38,921 bases of DNA from Alcaligenaceae bacterium (lineage in GTDB: Bacteria; Pseudomonadota; Gammaproteobacteria; Burkholderiales; Burkholderiaceae_B), in contig CANCOC010000031.1 in NCBI GenBank assembly GCA_947379755.1, positions 1-38,921 of the forward strand, read 5' to 3'. Position numbers and translations under genes: made by a program. Positions within the stretch are counted from its first letter, which is position 1; each line of letters opens with the position of its first letter. The notes under the pieces are model-generated. The model did no database searches. It was not told the DNA's origin and was given only the letters and a program-made list of their open reading frames with translations. Below are positions 1 to 8,250 of the stretch, piece after piece.

Positions 1-1
1 C

Positions 2-754
2 GATATGGGACTTGCGACCGGAATTCGTGAAAAGCTCTCACGTTCAACCCGTCTTGCTACTGTCTCACTGAGCCTGCAGCTCACCTGCGCACCCAGAATG
101 GGGCGCCTTGTTGCAACCAGCAAGTCAAACGGATTCCTGCATGACACAATTGGCAAGCAAGGCTTAAGCCAATCGTCCGTGTATGCCGCGGATACCTTGA
201 TTGCCTTTGGAACGGGTGCCTTTATGGTTTTGCCGGCTCCAGGTGATATCGTCTTGCATCCTATTGCCTGGATTGACCAAAAGCCGCCAGTTGAAATTGC
301 CCTCGATTTATCGACATTGAACAAGGATGAGCAGTGGATTCTTGATCACGCAGAAAAATCCTTGAATAAAAGTATCTCTAAAGGCGATGGCTTTCTTGAT
401 CATTTCCTGGGCTTTCACCCTCAGGCTGCCGATCGCAGCGCGTACTGCGAGCTGATCAACGGTCCACACATTTCCAATCGGGTCGGCCATGTGCAGGGAG
501 GAATCACTCTTGGACTGGCGATGGTAACGGCCTCGGCGTCATTGTCTGACCACTGGAAACTGACGGGTGTCACAGCGAGCTATGTCAGCCCTGGCGAAGG
601 TGCATCAATTTCAGCACGTTCGACTGTGGTGCACCGCGGACGGCTGACCGCCGTGGTCCGAACAGAAGTCATTAGCAGTAATGGTCGACTGGTACTCGAG
701 GTTATGACGACACACGCCAGTCACTCGACTGATTTGACCCTGGGTGCCCGGTAG
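2..754 (+). CDS. PaaI-type double hot-dog thioesterase, 5' end missing
   Basis: The frame is open to the left edge, so the N-terminus lies outside the window; the ATG at 5 falls inside a conserved hot-dog strand and is probably not the true start. Two hot-dog folds can be recognised. The end of the first lies at about residues 1-80 (GLATG..., VSLSLQLT). The second lies at about residues 150-240, with the segment NRVGHVQGGITLG and the following strands typical of PaaI-like acyl-CoA thioesterases. Such proteins hydrolyse acyl-CoA thioesters in the cytoplasm. The substrate cannot be told from sequence. Its 3' end overlaps the convergent acyltransferase gene by 34 bases. Family assignment is fairly firm; specific function is not. 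Confidence 0.7.
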   Translation, partial: DMGLATGIREKLSRSTRLATVSLSLQLTCAPRMGRLVATSKSNGFLHDTIGKQGLSQSSVYAADTLIAFGTGAFMVLPAPGDIVLHPIAWIDQKPPVEIALDLSTLNKDEQWILDHAEKSLNKSISKGDGFLDHFLGFHPQAADRSAYCELINGPHISNRVGHVQGGITLGLAMVTASASLSDHWKLTGVTASYVSPGEGASISARSTVVHRGRLTAVVRTEVISSNGRLVLEVMTTHASHSTDLTLGAR

Positions 755-1638
755 CGGTTGTAGCCCCATAAATATTGATCCGGCATGAGCCGGATCATAT
801 TTTCCATTTCACGATTGATTTCGGTTGCAGCCTGAACCGGATCCTCGGATAAAGGTTCGAGCAATTCTTTGTAGTGCAAGGTGTAGCCTTTTCCGATTGC
901 GTTGCGCTTTGCACCCAGAATGAAAATAGTTGCACCTGACAAACTTTGCAGGCGTTGCGCCAGTGTCATGGTGTATGCAGGTCGTCCAAAAAAAGGTGCC
1001 CAGACGCCTTCACCCTCAACAGGGACCTGATCTGGCAAAATGCCGATGGTATTGCCCCGTTTCAGTGTTTTAACCAGTGTCCGTACACCGGACTGATTGG
1101 CTGGTGCCATCGTCAGTTGCTTACGGGAACGCATGTCTATGATCCATTTTTGAAGCCATGCCATGCGGGGAGGCCGAAACAGAACTGTCGAACGGTGCCT
1201 GCTGCTATATATAGGACCCAGTAATTCAAAACATCCGGCATGTGGCGACAGTAAAATTACCCCTTTGCCTTTGGCAAGTGCTGCTTCAAACTGTTGCCAG
1301 TTATCACATGTGATGTGTGTATTGAGTTGGGCATCGTCGCGTCTGACCCACCAGTATGGCATCTCAAGAAACAAGGTGCCTACGCTGAGCATTGCTGAGC
1401 GCAGCAATGTGTCATCAGATTCCGGAAAAGCCTGTTTGAGATTCTCGGCGGCTCGTCTTTTGTAGCTACCCGGCAAACACCAGGTGATCCAGCCGCAAAA
1501 GACCCCGATACGCTGCAGACACGAAAGAGGCAGAAAGGCCAGGCTTCTGAACAGGGCTGATACGATATAAGGGCCAATGATACTAAGCATGCGTCTATCT
1601 GTGTGAGGTAATGTTGAATAATGGTGTCGAGTGAACAT
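721..1638 (-). CDS. LpxL/HtrB-family lysophospholipid/lipid A acyltransferase
   Basis: This 305-residue protein resembles the LpxL/HtrB family, inner-membrane enzymes that transfer an acyl chain to lipid A precursors or, in some relatives, to other lipids. The signature His-x4-acid motif is visible as H133 to E138 in SPHAGCFE, followed by the conserved FRPP region and a GILPDQ-type substrate pocket segment near residues 195-205. One hydrophobic segment near the N-terminus (about residues 18-50) would anchor it to the membrane. The start is uncertain: an internal ATG at 1590 gives a protein that begins directly at the hydrophobic segment, and neither start has a clear Shine-Dalgarno sequence. 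The tail overlaps the convergent thioesterase gene. The exact acceptor is unknown. Confidence 0.8.
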   Translation of the reverse strand: MFTRHHYSTLPHTDRRMLSIIGPYIVSALFRSLAFLPLSCLQRIGVFCGWITWCLPGSYKRRAAENLKQAFPESDDTLLRSAMLSVGTLFLEMPYWWVRRDDAQLNTHITCDNWQQFEAALAKGKGVILLSPHAGCFELLGPIYSSRHRSTVLFRPPRMAWLQKWIIDMRSRKQLTMAPANQSGVRTLVKTLKRGNTIGILPDQVPVEGEGVWAPFFGRPAYTMTLAQRLQSLSGATIFILGAKRNAIGKGYTLHYKELLEPLSEDPVQAATEINREMENMIRLMPDQYLWGYNRYRAPRVKSVE

Positions 1639-1706
1639 AAACTACATTCACACCATAACAGTAAATTTCTAAAGAATAGAATACACATCATACTAACTTT
1701 ATCTTT

Positions 1707-2852
1707 ATGAAGCGAAATGCCATGAAACTTGATGACCTGACTACCCCTGCCGCGCTGATTGATTTGACCCGTATGCAACACAACATCAGCAGAATGCAAT
1801 CGCAGGTGAATCATTTAGGTGCAAAGTTCCGGCCTCACGTCAAAACCTCAAAGTGCCTTGAAGTGACTGCTGCACAGATTGAGGCCGGTGCGGCAGGTAT
1901 TACTGTATCCACGTTAAAAGAAGCCGAGCAGTTTTTTGCAGCGGGCATCGCGGATATTGTTTATGCCGTCGGGATCATCCCGAGTAAGCTCAAGCATGTA
2001 CATGCTCTCATTCAAAAAGGGTGTGATCTGAAGATCCTGACCGATAGCGTCACCTCAGCTCAGGCAATCTCGGAGTTTGGACTTGCGCACGGTCTGACAT
2101 TCAAGGTGCTGATCGAAATTGATACAGATGATCATCGTTCTGGCATCAAACCTGAGTCACAGCAACTTCTGGATGTTGCCGCAGCACTCAAGCTGCCGGG
2201 AGCACAGATAGCAGGCGTATTGACCCACGCAGGTTCCAGTTACGATTTGAATACACATGACGCGCTCGTTTCGATGGCGGAACAGGAACGCTCGTTGTGT
2301 GTGCGTGCCGCAAATCGGTTGCGCACAGCTGGGTTTTCATGCGAAACAGTCAGCGTCGGCTCAACTCCGACCGCATTGAGTGCCGAACACCTGGACGGTG
2401 TGACGGAAGTTCGTGCAGGTGTCTATGTCTTTTTTGATCTGGTGATGCATAACGTAGGGGTATGTGCCTTTGATGAAATTGCACTCAGTGTCCTGACCAC
2501 AGTGATTGGTCATCAGGAAGAAAAAGGCTGGGCCATTGTTGACGCTGGCTGGATGGCGATGAGTCGCGACCGAGGTACACAAAAGCAAGGTACGGATTTT
2601 GGTTATGGTCTGGTCTGTCAGCTCGATGGAACGCCCTTGTCAGATTTTGTTGTGACCGGCGCCAATCAGGAGCACGGTATTATTTCCAGCCCCGGGCACC
2701 CGAAAATTAAAATCAGCCAGATCCTGCCTATTGGCACGCAGCTGCGTATTCTGCCTAATCATGCATGTGCAACCGGGGCCCAGTTCCCCCAGTATCAGGC
2801 TCTCGATGCACAAGGCCATGTACAGACCTGGGATCGCTTCTACGGCTGGTAA
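1707..2852 (+). CDS. PLP-dependent D-threonine aldolase / D-serine dehydratase-like enzyme (DSD1 family)
   Basis: The 381-residue protein has the fold-type III (alanine racemase-like) layout of the DSD1/D-threonine aldolase family. The N-terminal motif TPAALIDL is followed by RPHVKTSK, in which K46 is the expected Schiff-base lysine for pyridoxal phosphate. Near the C-terminus H352-x-C354 (NHACAT) matches the His/Cys pair that binds the metal ion in this family. Such enzymes cleave or dehydrate D-beta-hydroxy amino acids. Whether this one is an aldolase or a dehydratase cannot be decided here. A second in-frame ATG at 1722 is an equally possible start. It is divergent from the acyltransferase gene across a 68-bp gap that must hold both promoters. 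Confidence 0.8.
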   Translation: MKRNAMKLDDLTTPAALIDLTRMQHNISRMQSQVNHLGAKFRPHVKTSKCLEVTAAQIEAGAAGITVSTLKEAEQFFAAGIADIVYAVGIIPSKLKHVHALIQKGCDLKILTDSVTSAQAISEFGLAHGLTFKVLIEIDTDDHRSGIKPESQQLLDVAAALKLPGAQIAGVLTHAGSSYDLNTHDALVSMAEQERSLCVRAANRLRTAGFSCETVSVGSTPTALSAEHLDGVTEVRAGVYVFFDLVMHNVGVCAFDEIALSVLTTVIGHQEEKGWAIVDAGWMAMSRDRGTQKQGTDFGYGLVCQLDGTPLSDFVVTGANQEHGIISSPGHPKIKISQILPIGTQLRILPNHACATGAQFPQYQALDAQGHVQTWDRFYGW

Positions 2853-2936
2853 ACAAGATCCATTGTGGTTCTTGCGGATAGTGCCCGACCTTGATTCCAC
2901 GCATACTCGTTTCCTGATTGACCTAAGGGATACGAG

Positions 2937-3239
2937 ATGTTTGTTGATGACATTAAACAAAACAAGTTGATTGTTGGACGCATACGGCAAGCTGGCCAAG
3001 GTATGACTGAGTACATCATTATCGTGGCTCTGGTTGCTGTCGCTGCAATCGCTGTCTATCAATATTTCGGTCAGGTTTTGCGTGCTCAGACCGCTGCAAT
3101 GGCCAAAGAAATAGCTGGTGAGGACGGTAGCCAGCAATCACGCTCAGCACAAAATGCTGCTGAGTCTGCAGCAAGTCAGGCGATTGCAAAATCATTGAAG
3201 TCCTTTACCGGAAATAATGAAGCTGGCTCCCGTCAGTGA
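2937..3239 (+). CDS. Flp/Tad-type (type IVb) prepilin-like protein
   Basis: A 100-residue protein starts the Tad pilus operon. A charged leader of 20 residues ends in AG, followed by QGMTEY and about 20 hydrophobic residues. Cleavage after that glycine would place glutamate at position 5 and tyrosine at position 6, the hallmark of type IVb prepilins. The hydrophobic helix would hold the subunit in the inner membrane before assembly into the fibre. Unlike typical Flp pilins of about 50-70 residues, it carries a C-terminal tail of roughly 50 residues rich in Ala, Ser and Gln, without aromatic residues except one Phe. The AAGGGA sequence at 2925-2930 is a plausible ribosome-binding site. Its last codon overlaps the next gene. 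Whether it is the major pilin is inference. Confidence 0.75.
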   Translation: MFVDDIKQNKLIVGRIRQAGQGMTEYIIIVALVAVAAIAVYQYFGQVLRAQTAAMAKEIAGEDGSQQSRSAQNAAESAASQAIAKSLKSFTGNNEAGSRQ

Positions 3240-4717
3240 CTGTGATGTCTCACGATCATCCAGAAAGTCTTCAATATCAATCAGGACAGGCAGTGGTGCT
3301 GGGGCTTGTGTTGGGCACAGTCGCATTGATTGCGTGGGTAATGAGCTACAGCATTGGTCAATTGGTGCATGACAAACTTTCCTTGATTCGTGCGGCGGAT
3401 GCCGCTGTGCTAAGTGCAGCAATGATGCAGGCACGCGCATTTAACGCCCATGCCTATTTGAATCGTGCTCAGCTCGCGCATCAAGTCGCAATGGCACACC
3501 TAGTGACCCTGGCCTCGCACGAAAGGTTCAGGGCGACACAGGCAAAACAGGCCACCATACAGAATCCTCCTGCTTTCCTGATCGGTATGTTTTTTGGTCC
3601 TGCTTATGCTGCAGCATATCTCTCCGCGCGCATGGGTGGCGTTGATGACTCCCTTGCCTTGTCTAGGCTTGAGCTGAGCTTTCGAAAGCATGACGCTCTG
3701 ATCCACGATGTGATTGATCGTGTCCGCCGTCAATTGATACGTGATCTTCCTCATACACGTAATCATATTTTTGAAAGAGTTCTGATCCAAAATGTCGGGG
3801 CAAGCGGCTCTGCAATGCGTGGTTCAACGCTCAGGCAATTGGGACTTTCTTATCAAGTTGTGCAGGATGATCTCATCGGGAGGGTTCAGTATCTTTCACA
3901 CCAGACCCCTGTCTGGCAAAGTGCATTGTCAAATGTGATGAAACCCTATGGTTTTTTGCATTCGCGCAACCATACTAAGCGTAATCAGTGGGCGATCAAC
4001 ATACGTTGTCCACACAAAAGACATGAACTCAGACGGCGTGGGCAAACCAGCCTCAGCGCGGGAGGGGTCTATGAGTCTTCCGACTCACTATCCTTTCATG
4101 CGATCCGCTCCAATAAAGCCATTGGTTGCTATCAGCGTGAATATCCGATGGGCTGGGCGATCGTTTCTGCAAAAAGAACACAGATGGCAGAGCTTGATAC
4201 TCATCAAAATTCACCTATGAATTTTTCCAGGCAGTCCTTCTGGAAATGGGTTCGCGACCAGTCCAATCCAGGCTGGGACATATTCAATGGCTCTGATAAT
4301 CAACTGGCTAAACACTGGGCATCGACCAGTCGTGTGCGCTGGATGACGAAAAAGGTTGCAGGCTATGCTGATATCGCGTCTCGTCCAGATGTTCGAATCC
4401 CCTTCGGAGTCACCATCCATCAGTCAGCACAGAGCCTGGGCACTCTGAATGCGCAGAGCAAAGTGAAAGTAGAGGGGAGATTTAATTTTGCTTTACTGGA
4501 TAAGAACGATTCAATTCGTGCGCATTCAGCCGCTGAGAGCTATTTTGAAAGACCCGGTTCACGCAGCGATCGTCAACACGAAATACCGAGTTTGTTCCAC
4601 CCTTATTGGCATGCCCGCCTGATCAATGCATCAGCTGTCGCAAAACATCCCATGACAACTCAACCTTTTATTGATAAGACTTTGCGTTCATCCCATGAAA
4701 TTGATTCGATTCAATAG
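3236..4717 (+). CDS. TadG-like pilus assembly protein
   Basis: This 493-residue protein has an N-terminal SGQAVVLGLVL hydrophobic segment (about residues 15-45), then an AADAAVLSAA helix of the kind found in TadG/TadE-like N-terminal regions. TadG-like proteins are minor, membrane-anchored parts of Tad pilus machines exposed to the periplasm. The long remainder has no motif that I recognise and no visible von Willebrand A domain MIDAS motif, which many TadG proteins do carry. The start is taken as GTG at 3236, overlapping the pilin stop codon as GTGA; an ATG at 3245 is an alternative. Position between pilin and TadE supports the role. Confidence 0.65.
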   Translation: MTVMSHDHPESLQYQSGQAVVLGLVLGTVALIAWVMSYSIGQLVHDKLSLIRAADAAVLSAAMMQARAFNAHAYLNRAQLAHQVAMAHLVTLASHERFRATQAKQATIQNPPAFLIGMFFGPAYAAAYLSARMGGVDDSLALSRLELSFRKHDALIHDVIDRVRRQLIRDLPHTRNHIFERVLIQNVGASGSAMRGSTLRQLGLSYQVVQDDLIGRVQYLSHQTPVWQSALSNVMKPYGFLHSRNHTKRNQWAINIRCPHKRHELRRRGQTSLSAGGVYESSDSLSFHAIRSNKAIGCYQREYPMGWAIVSAKRTQMAELDTHQNSPMNFSRQSFWKWVRDQSNPGWDIFNGSDNQLAKHWASTSRVRWMTKKVAGYADIASRPDVRIPFGVTIHQSAQSLGTLNAQSKVKVEGRFNFALLDKNDSIRAHSAAESYFERPGSRSDRQHEIPSLFHPYWHARLINASAVAKHPMTTQPFIDKTLRSSHEIDSIQ

Positions 4718-5318
4718 TCCACCTGAATCAAATGCCAAATGCGCGATGGAATCAGGTCAGGCGATGGTTGAGGCAACCTTAATTCTCAGTTTTTTTGCAG
4801 TGCTCATGCTGTGTGCGAAATTGACGGGCTCCATGCAACTCAGTGGGCTGAATTTATTGCGTGACACCACAGTGCATGCTTTTAGCCTGAATCTAGGTCA
4901 AAAAATTGTTGTGAATACTGTTGATCAAGGTATGCAAAGATTGGTTGTATACGAGGGCCAGGATGCAGATTCGGTATTGCCTGGATCTCAACTATTGGAC
5001 GAGCTCAGGGTTGAATCTCCGGGGCGCATCAAGACGATTTCGAGACGCATGCCTTCAGCGTATCCGGGTGTTCAGAATCTTTATCGTCAGTCCTATATCG
5101 AGGTGGGTAATGGTCATGCAAATGATGATGCAGATGTTCAGCGACGCATCACTGACTCTTATCGCATCTGGCGGCTTGCTCATTCGTCCTCTTCTGGTGC
5201 GATCAAACGCATGCGTGCTGAACACTCGATGATTGATACTCCGTGGAATCGGGCAAAAACGAGCTCAGACTGGCTGGACAGATGGTCAGGCGTTGTTCCA
5301 GATCAAAAGCGCAGGTAA
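4695..5318 (+). CDS. TadE-like pseudopilin
   Basis: The protein (207 residues from this ATG) carries a prepilin-type leader ending in SG, then QAMVEATLIL. Cleavage after the glycine would put glutamate at position 5, as in TadE pseudopilins, followed by a single transmembrane helix. TadE-like pseudopilins are minor components processed by the prepilin peptidase. I chose the ATG at 4695, which overlaps the end of the TadG-like gene by 23 bases; a TTG at 4671 adds eight residues and looks less likely. The C-terminal part is charged and has no recognised motif. Confidence 0.65.
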   Translation: MKLIRFNSPPESNAKCAMESGQAMVEATLILSFFAVLMLCAKLTGSMQLSGLNLLRDTTVHAFSLNLGQKIVVNTVDQGMQRLVVYEGQDADSVLPGSQLLDELRVESPGRIKTISRRMPSAYPGVQNLYRQSYIEVGNGHANDDADVQRRITDSYRIWRLAHSSSSGAIKRMRAEHSMIDTPWNRAKTSSDWLDRWSGVVPDQKRR

Positions 5319-5321
5319 ACG

Positions 5322-6023
5322 ATGAAGATTATTTTAATGATTTCCCTTTTTGTATTAGGTGTGAATAGCGAGGCATTGGGTCGTACGTCCCTAGAACAGA
5401 TCTGGTCGTTACCTGCAGGCGTCATCAGACATCACATTTTTGATCAGATGTCATGGCAAGGTTTGGACATGCGTGCCGAAGCCTTGCATATCCCGATGCC
5501 AATAGAACTGTTTGCTGAGGAGTTTGCACATTTGATTCCTGTACATTCTTTGATGACAAGGGAATCTGGAGGGCTGCGTTTGAGCTGGCTTCATGAGAAC
5601 GTCTCTTACCTGCTAATCACCCATGCAAAAACAGATGGTTCATCTGGATCAGATAGTTCAACTGGATTTATATCCTCCATATCCCTGAACCATCCGCTGC
5701 AGCATAAAGAACAATCAAATCTGTGTGCAAAGCGGTGGCTGCCGGATCACCTGCATTCACTGTTTAGTATGCGTGACGCAGTACGAGATGAAAGGTTCGC
5801 ATGGATGGACGCCTATGTATCTGAGTCATCAGTAGACTTCACTTATGCGCAGATCATTCGACGTCTGAAAGCAGCTGGCTGGATGATTGCTGGAGCAGAT
5901 TTGACCGCTCGCATTTCGCAAAATTTATTTTCTGTGCGAGCAAGTTGTGGACGCGTAGAAATGAATGTGGATGTGCATAAAGATACTGCACTGGCGCACA
6001 TGCTTGTAACAAGGGTCGAATAA
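5322..6023 (+). CDS. unrecognised exported protein encoded in the Tad operon
   Basis: I do not recognise this 233-residue protein. It begins with a short, strongly hydrophobic segment after one lysine (MKIILMISLFVLG) and a likely signal peptidase site near residue 20 (EALG then RTS), so it probably enters the periplasm. It contains two other visible features: two cysteines (in NLCAKRW and ASCGRVE) that could form a disulphide, and a C-terminal region beginning YAQIIRRLKAAGW that reads as an alpha/beta fold. The gene starts three bases after tadE and overlaps cpaB as TAATG, so it is surely cotranscribed with the pilus genes. A periplasmic accessory role in pilus assembly is inference from position only. 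Confidence 0.6.
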   Translation: MKIILMISLFVLGVNSEALGRTSLEQIWSLPAGVIRHHIFDQMSWQGLDMRAEALHIPMPIELFAEEFAHLIPVHSLMTRESGGLRLSWLHENVSYLLITHAKTDGSSGSDSSTGFISSISLNHPLQHKEQSNLCAKRWLPDHLHSLFSMRDAVRDERFAWMDAYVSESSVDFTYAQIIRRLKAAGWMIAGADLTARISQNLFSVRASCGRVEMNVDVHKDTALAHMLVTRVE

Positions 6024-6889
6024 TGTTGAAAATCAAGCAAGTGAATAAAAGCTGGTTGTTAATGTCCATGTCAGTTGTGTTTGGACTGCTTTCGGCCTGG
6101 GCAATTGAACGTCATTTACAAGTAAAAACAGATGAGATTGAATCAAAATCCATCGTACCTCAAGTGACTCGCATCGTCGCAGCCAGAGACTTGTCTCGAT
6201 CATCTATTCTGAATGCAGATGATTTGGCTACGCACGAATTTCCTCAGGCCTGGACTACAGCTGACGCCATATCGGTTGAACAAGCCCATCTTTTGATCGG
6301 CAAACAGTTAAATGTAGAACTCAAGGCCGGTCAGTTACTGCATTTTGCCAATACCTCTGAAAAATCTTTGGCTGCACTTGCGTCTCGTCTGGATCCTGGA
6401 CAGCGAGCAATTACGATTCCTGTTGATCAGATTAATTCATTGTCTGGCATGCTGAGCCCATCCGATATTATTGATTTATTTGTCACATTTGAGCACCTTG
6501 GCAAACGAATCACTTCGCCTTTGCTGACCGGGGTCGAAGTTCTTGCAACAGGAAGCGATTTTTCCATCGTTGACGAATCCTCATCTGCGCGCCAGACGCC
6601 CTATGCCACTGTGACCCTTGTGACATCGCCGCAGGAGGCTGTCAAGCTTGTGGCGGCCAGGCAAAGTGGAACGTTAACTGCAGTATTAAGTCAATCGACA
6701 GAGCGCGAACGCTCAAATCAACATCCAGCACTCCTTGCTGGACATCTGGCTGGATTGCTGGGTCTGGATCTTCCACCCGCGCAATCGATTCCTATTATCT
6801 ATGGCGATCGTTTTGGTGGTGAAGACGCATCGATGATTCCGATGTCTTGGAGTGATTCTTCGGCAGGACAGGTGCTGAGATTGCCTTGA
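6023..6889 (+). CDS. cpaB: CpaB/RcpC-type Flp pilus assembly protein
   Basis: The 288-residue protein has one N-terminal transmembrane segment (about residues 10-28), then a SAF-type domain (about residues 45-110, VPQVTRIVAARDLSRSSIL...DLATHEFPQ) and the RcpC domain with the segment DPGQRAITIPVDQ...GMLSPSDIIDLFVTF. This combination is characteristic of CpaB/RcpC, a periplasmic protein that works with the CpaC secretin in Tad systems and is thought to stabilise it. Its start overlaps the preceding stop as TAATG, and its stop overlaps the secretin start, which points to translational coupling. Confidence 0.88.
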   Translation: MLKIKQVNKSWLLMSMSVVFGLLSAWAIERHLQVKTDEIESKSIVPQVTRIVAARDLSRSSILNADDLATHEFPQAWTTADAISVEQAHLLIGKQLNVELKAGQLLHFANTSEKSLAALASRLDPGQRAITIPVDQINSLSGMLSPSDIIDLFVTFEHLGKRITSPLLTGVEVLATGSDFSIVDESSSARQTPYATVTLVTSPQEAVKLVAARQSGTLTAVLSQSTERERSNQHPALLAGHLAGLLGLDLPPAQSIPIIYGDRFGGEDASMIPMSWSDSSAGQVLRLP

Positions 6890-8250
6890 AGAATACTGAG
6901 ATCGAATGCAAGAGAGTGAAACGTATATCCACACTCTTATTCCTAGTTTGCGTGAGCAGTCCGGCGCTGACAGCAGCGAGTTTGTCTGTCGATGTTGAAA
7001 CAGGATCTTCCGTGGTGTTGAATATTCCGAACGTGAAACGGATTGCTGTCGGTAATAGCCAGATTCTTCAGGCCAGCGAGATCAATGGCCGCGAAATTGT
7101 CGTGTTTGGCAAATCAAAAGGTGCGACCACACTTGATATATGGGTCTCAAACGGCAAGCGGATCTCATATCGGATTCAAGTAGCTCCTGCTGGTTTGAAT
7201 CGCGTACATCGTGAAATTATTTCCCTGCTCAAGTCGATACCAAATGCTCGTAGCGCGGTGGTTGGTGAAAAAATTGTGATCGAAGGAGAGGACCTTGGTG
7301 ATATTGATCAGGCAAAAATTGCCCGGCTCGCGGCTCGATATCCGGAGGTGATTGATCTCACCAGCCAGATCGGTTGGGATCGTATGGTCCTGCTCGATGT
7401 GCAGGTCATTGAAATTCCTTCTTCTCGCATGCAAGAACTGGGTGTACGGTGGGATCCCTCTGGAAATGGTGGGATGCTTGCCGGTGTGGCCTGGGACGCA
7501 CACTCATCTGTCGTCGGCCAGCGACCGGGCGATCCGGCATTAGGTGTTCCGTTTCCACTCAGGCAGGCCGCAGGGTATTTTGGTGTAAATGCTCTGTTGT
7601 CAGCCAGGATTGCAGCCTTGTCTAAAAGTGGTGAGGCAGTGATTCTCGCCCAGCCTCAATTATTGGCCCGAAGTGGGTCTACTGCATCTTTTCTGGCTGG
7701 AGGTGAGGTCCCTTATGCCTCTATCGACAAAGATGGAAAGTCGACGACTACCTTCAAAAAATATGGCGTGTCACTCAATATCACGCCGAATGTTGACCGA
7801 CACTCCGCAATCAGATCAAAAATCGATATTGAAGTGAGCTCCGTTGATACGACAATCAATGTTCCAGGTGGACCGGCCATGAAGATTAGAAAAGCTTCGA
7901 CTGAGTTTAATGTGCGGTCAGGACAGACACTGGTGCTGGGTGGCTTTTTGTCCAGAGAAAAATCAGCCGATCAGGATGGCTTGCCAGGTTTGTCAAAAGT
8001 GCCTGTCTTGGGTAGTTTGTTTGGAGTGCAGCGTGAAATGTCCCGACAGACCGAGCTCGCCATATTTGTCACACCTGTCGTAGTTGATGCTGAGCATCCC
8101 GAAATGCTCGCAAGGATTTCCAATGGAAAGGAGATCCTTGCCAGGGAATTTCCAGAGCCGACGCAATTACATATTCCGCTCGGACAAACCCGTCAATCTT
8201 TAGACAACCCTTACTTTGGTGCGGGTTCTCAATGGGATGATCCTTCTTGA
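6886..8250 (+). CDS. cpaC: CpaC/RcpA outer-membrane secretin of the Tad pilus
   Basis: This 454-residue protein has a signal peptide (hydrophobic stretch about residues 14-30), a pilus-secretin N-terminal domain (about residues 33-110, ending in the strand pattern KGATTLDIWVSNG), and a C-terminal secretin domain (about residues 235-410). The secretin core shows AILSKS-like, VPYAS and GGFLSREKS...GLPGLSKVPVLGSLF motifs, diagnostic for type II/III secretin channels. It would form the outer-membrane pore for the pilus. The TTG start overlaps the cpaB stop (TTGA); GTG at 6916 is an alternative but would cut into the basic part of the signal peptide. Confidence 0.9.
   Translation: MKNTEIECKRVKRISTLLFLVCVSSPALTAASLSVDVETGSSVVLNIPNVKRIAVGNSQILQASEINGREIVVFGKSKGATTLDIWVSNGKRISYRIQVAPAGLNRVHREIISLLKSIPNARSAVVGEKIVIEGEDLGDIDQAKIARLAARYPEVIDLTSQIGWDRMVLLDVQVIEIPSSRMQELGVRWDPSGNGGMLAGVAWDAHSSVVGQRPGDPALGVPFPLRQAAGYFGVNALLSARIAALSKSGEAVILAQPQLLARSGSTASFLAGGEVPYASIDKDGKSTTTFKKYGVSLNITPNVDRHSAIRSKIDIEVSSVDTTINVPGGPAMKIRKASTEFNVRSGQTLVLGGFLSREKSADQDGLPGLSKVPVLGSLFGVQREMSRQTELAIFVTPVVVDAEHPEMLARISNGKEILAREFPEPTQLHIPLGQTRQSLDNPYFGAGSQWDDPS

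Noticed and set aside
2640..3137. A 165-codon minus-strand frame opposite the end of the PLP enzyme gene and the pilin gene.
   Set aside because: It is antisense to two well-supported genes, has no recognisable motif and a composition like a shadow frame.
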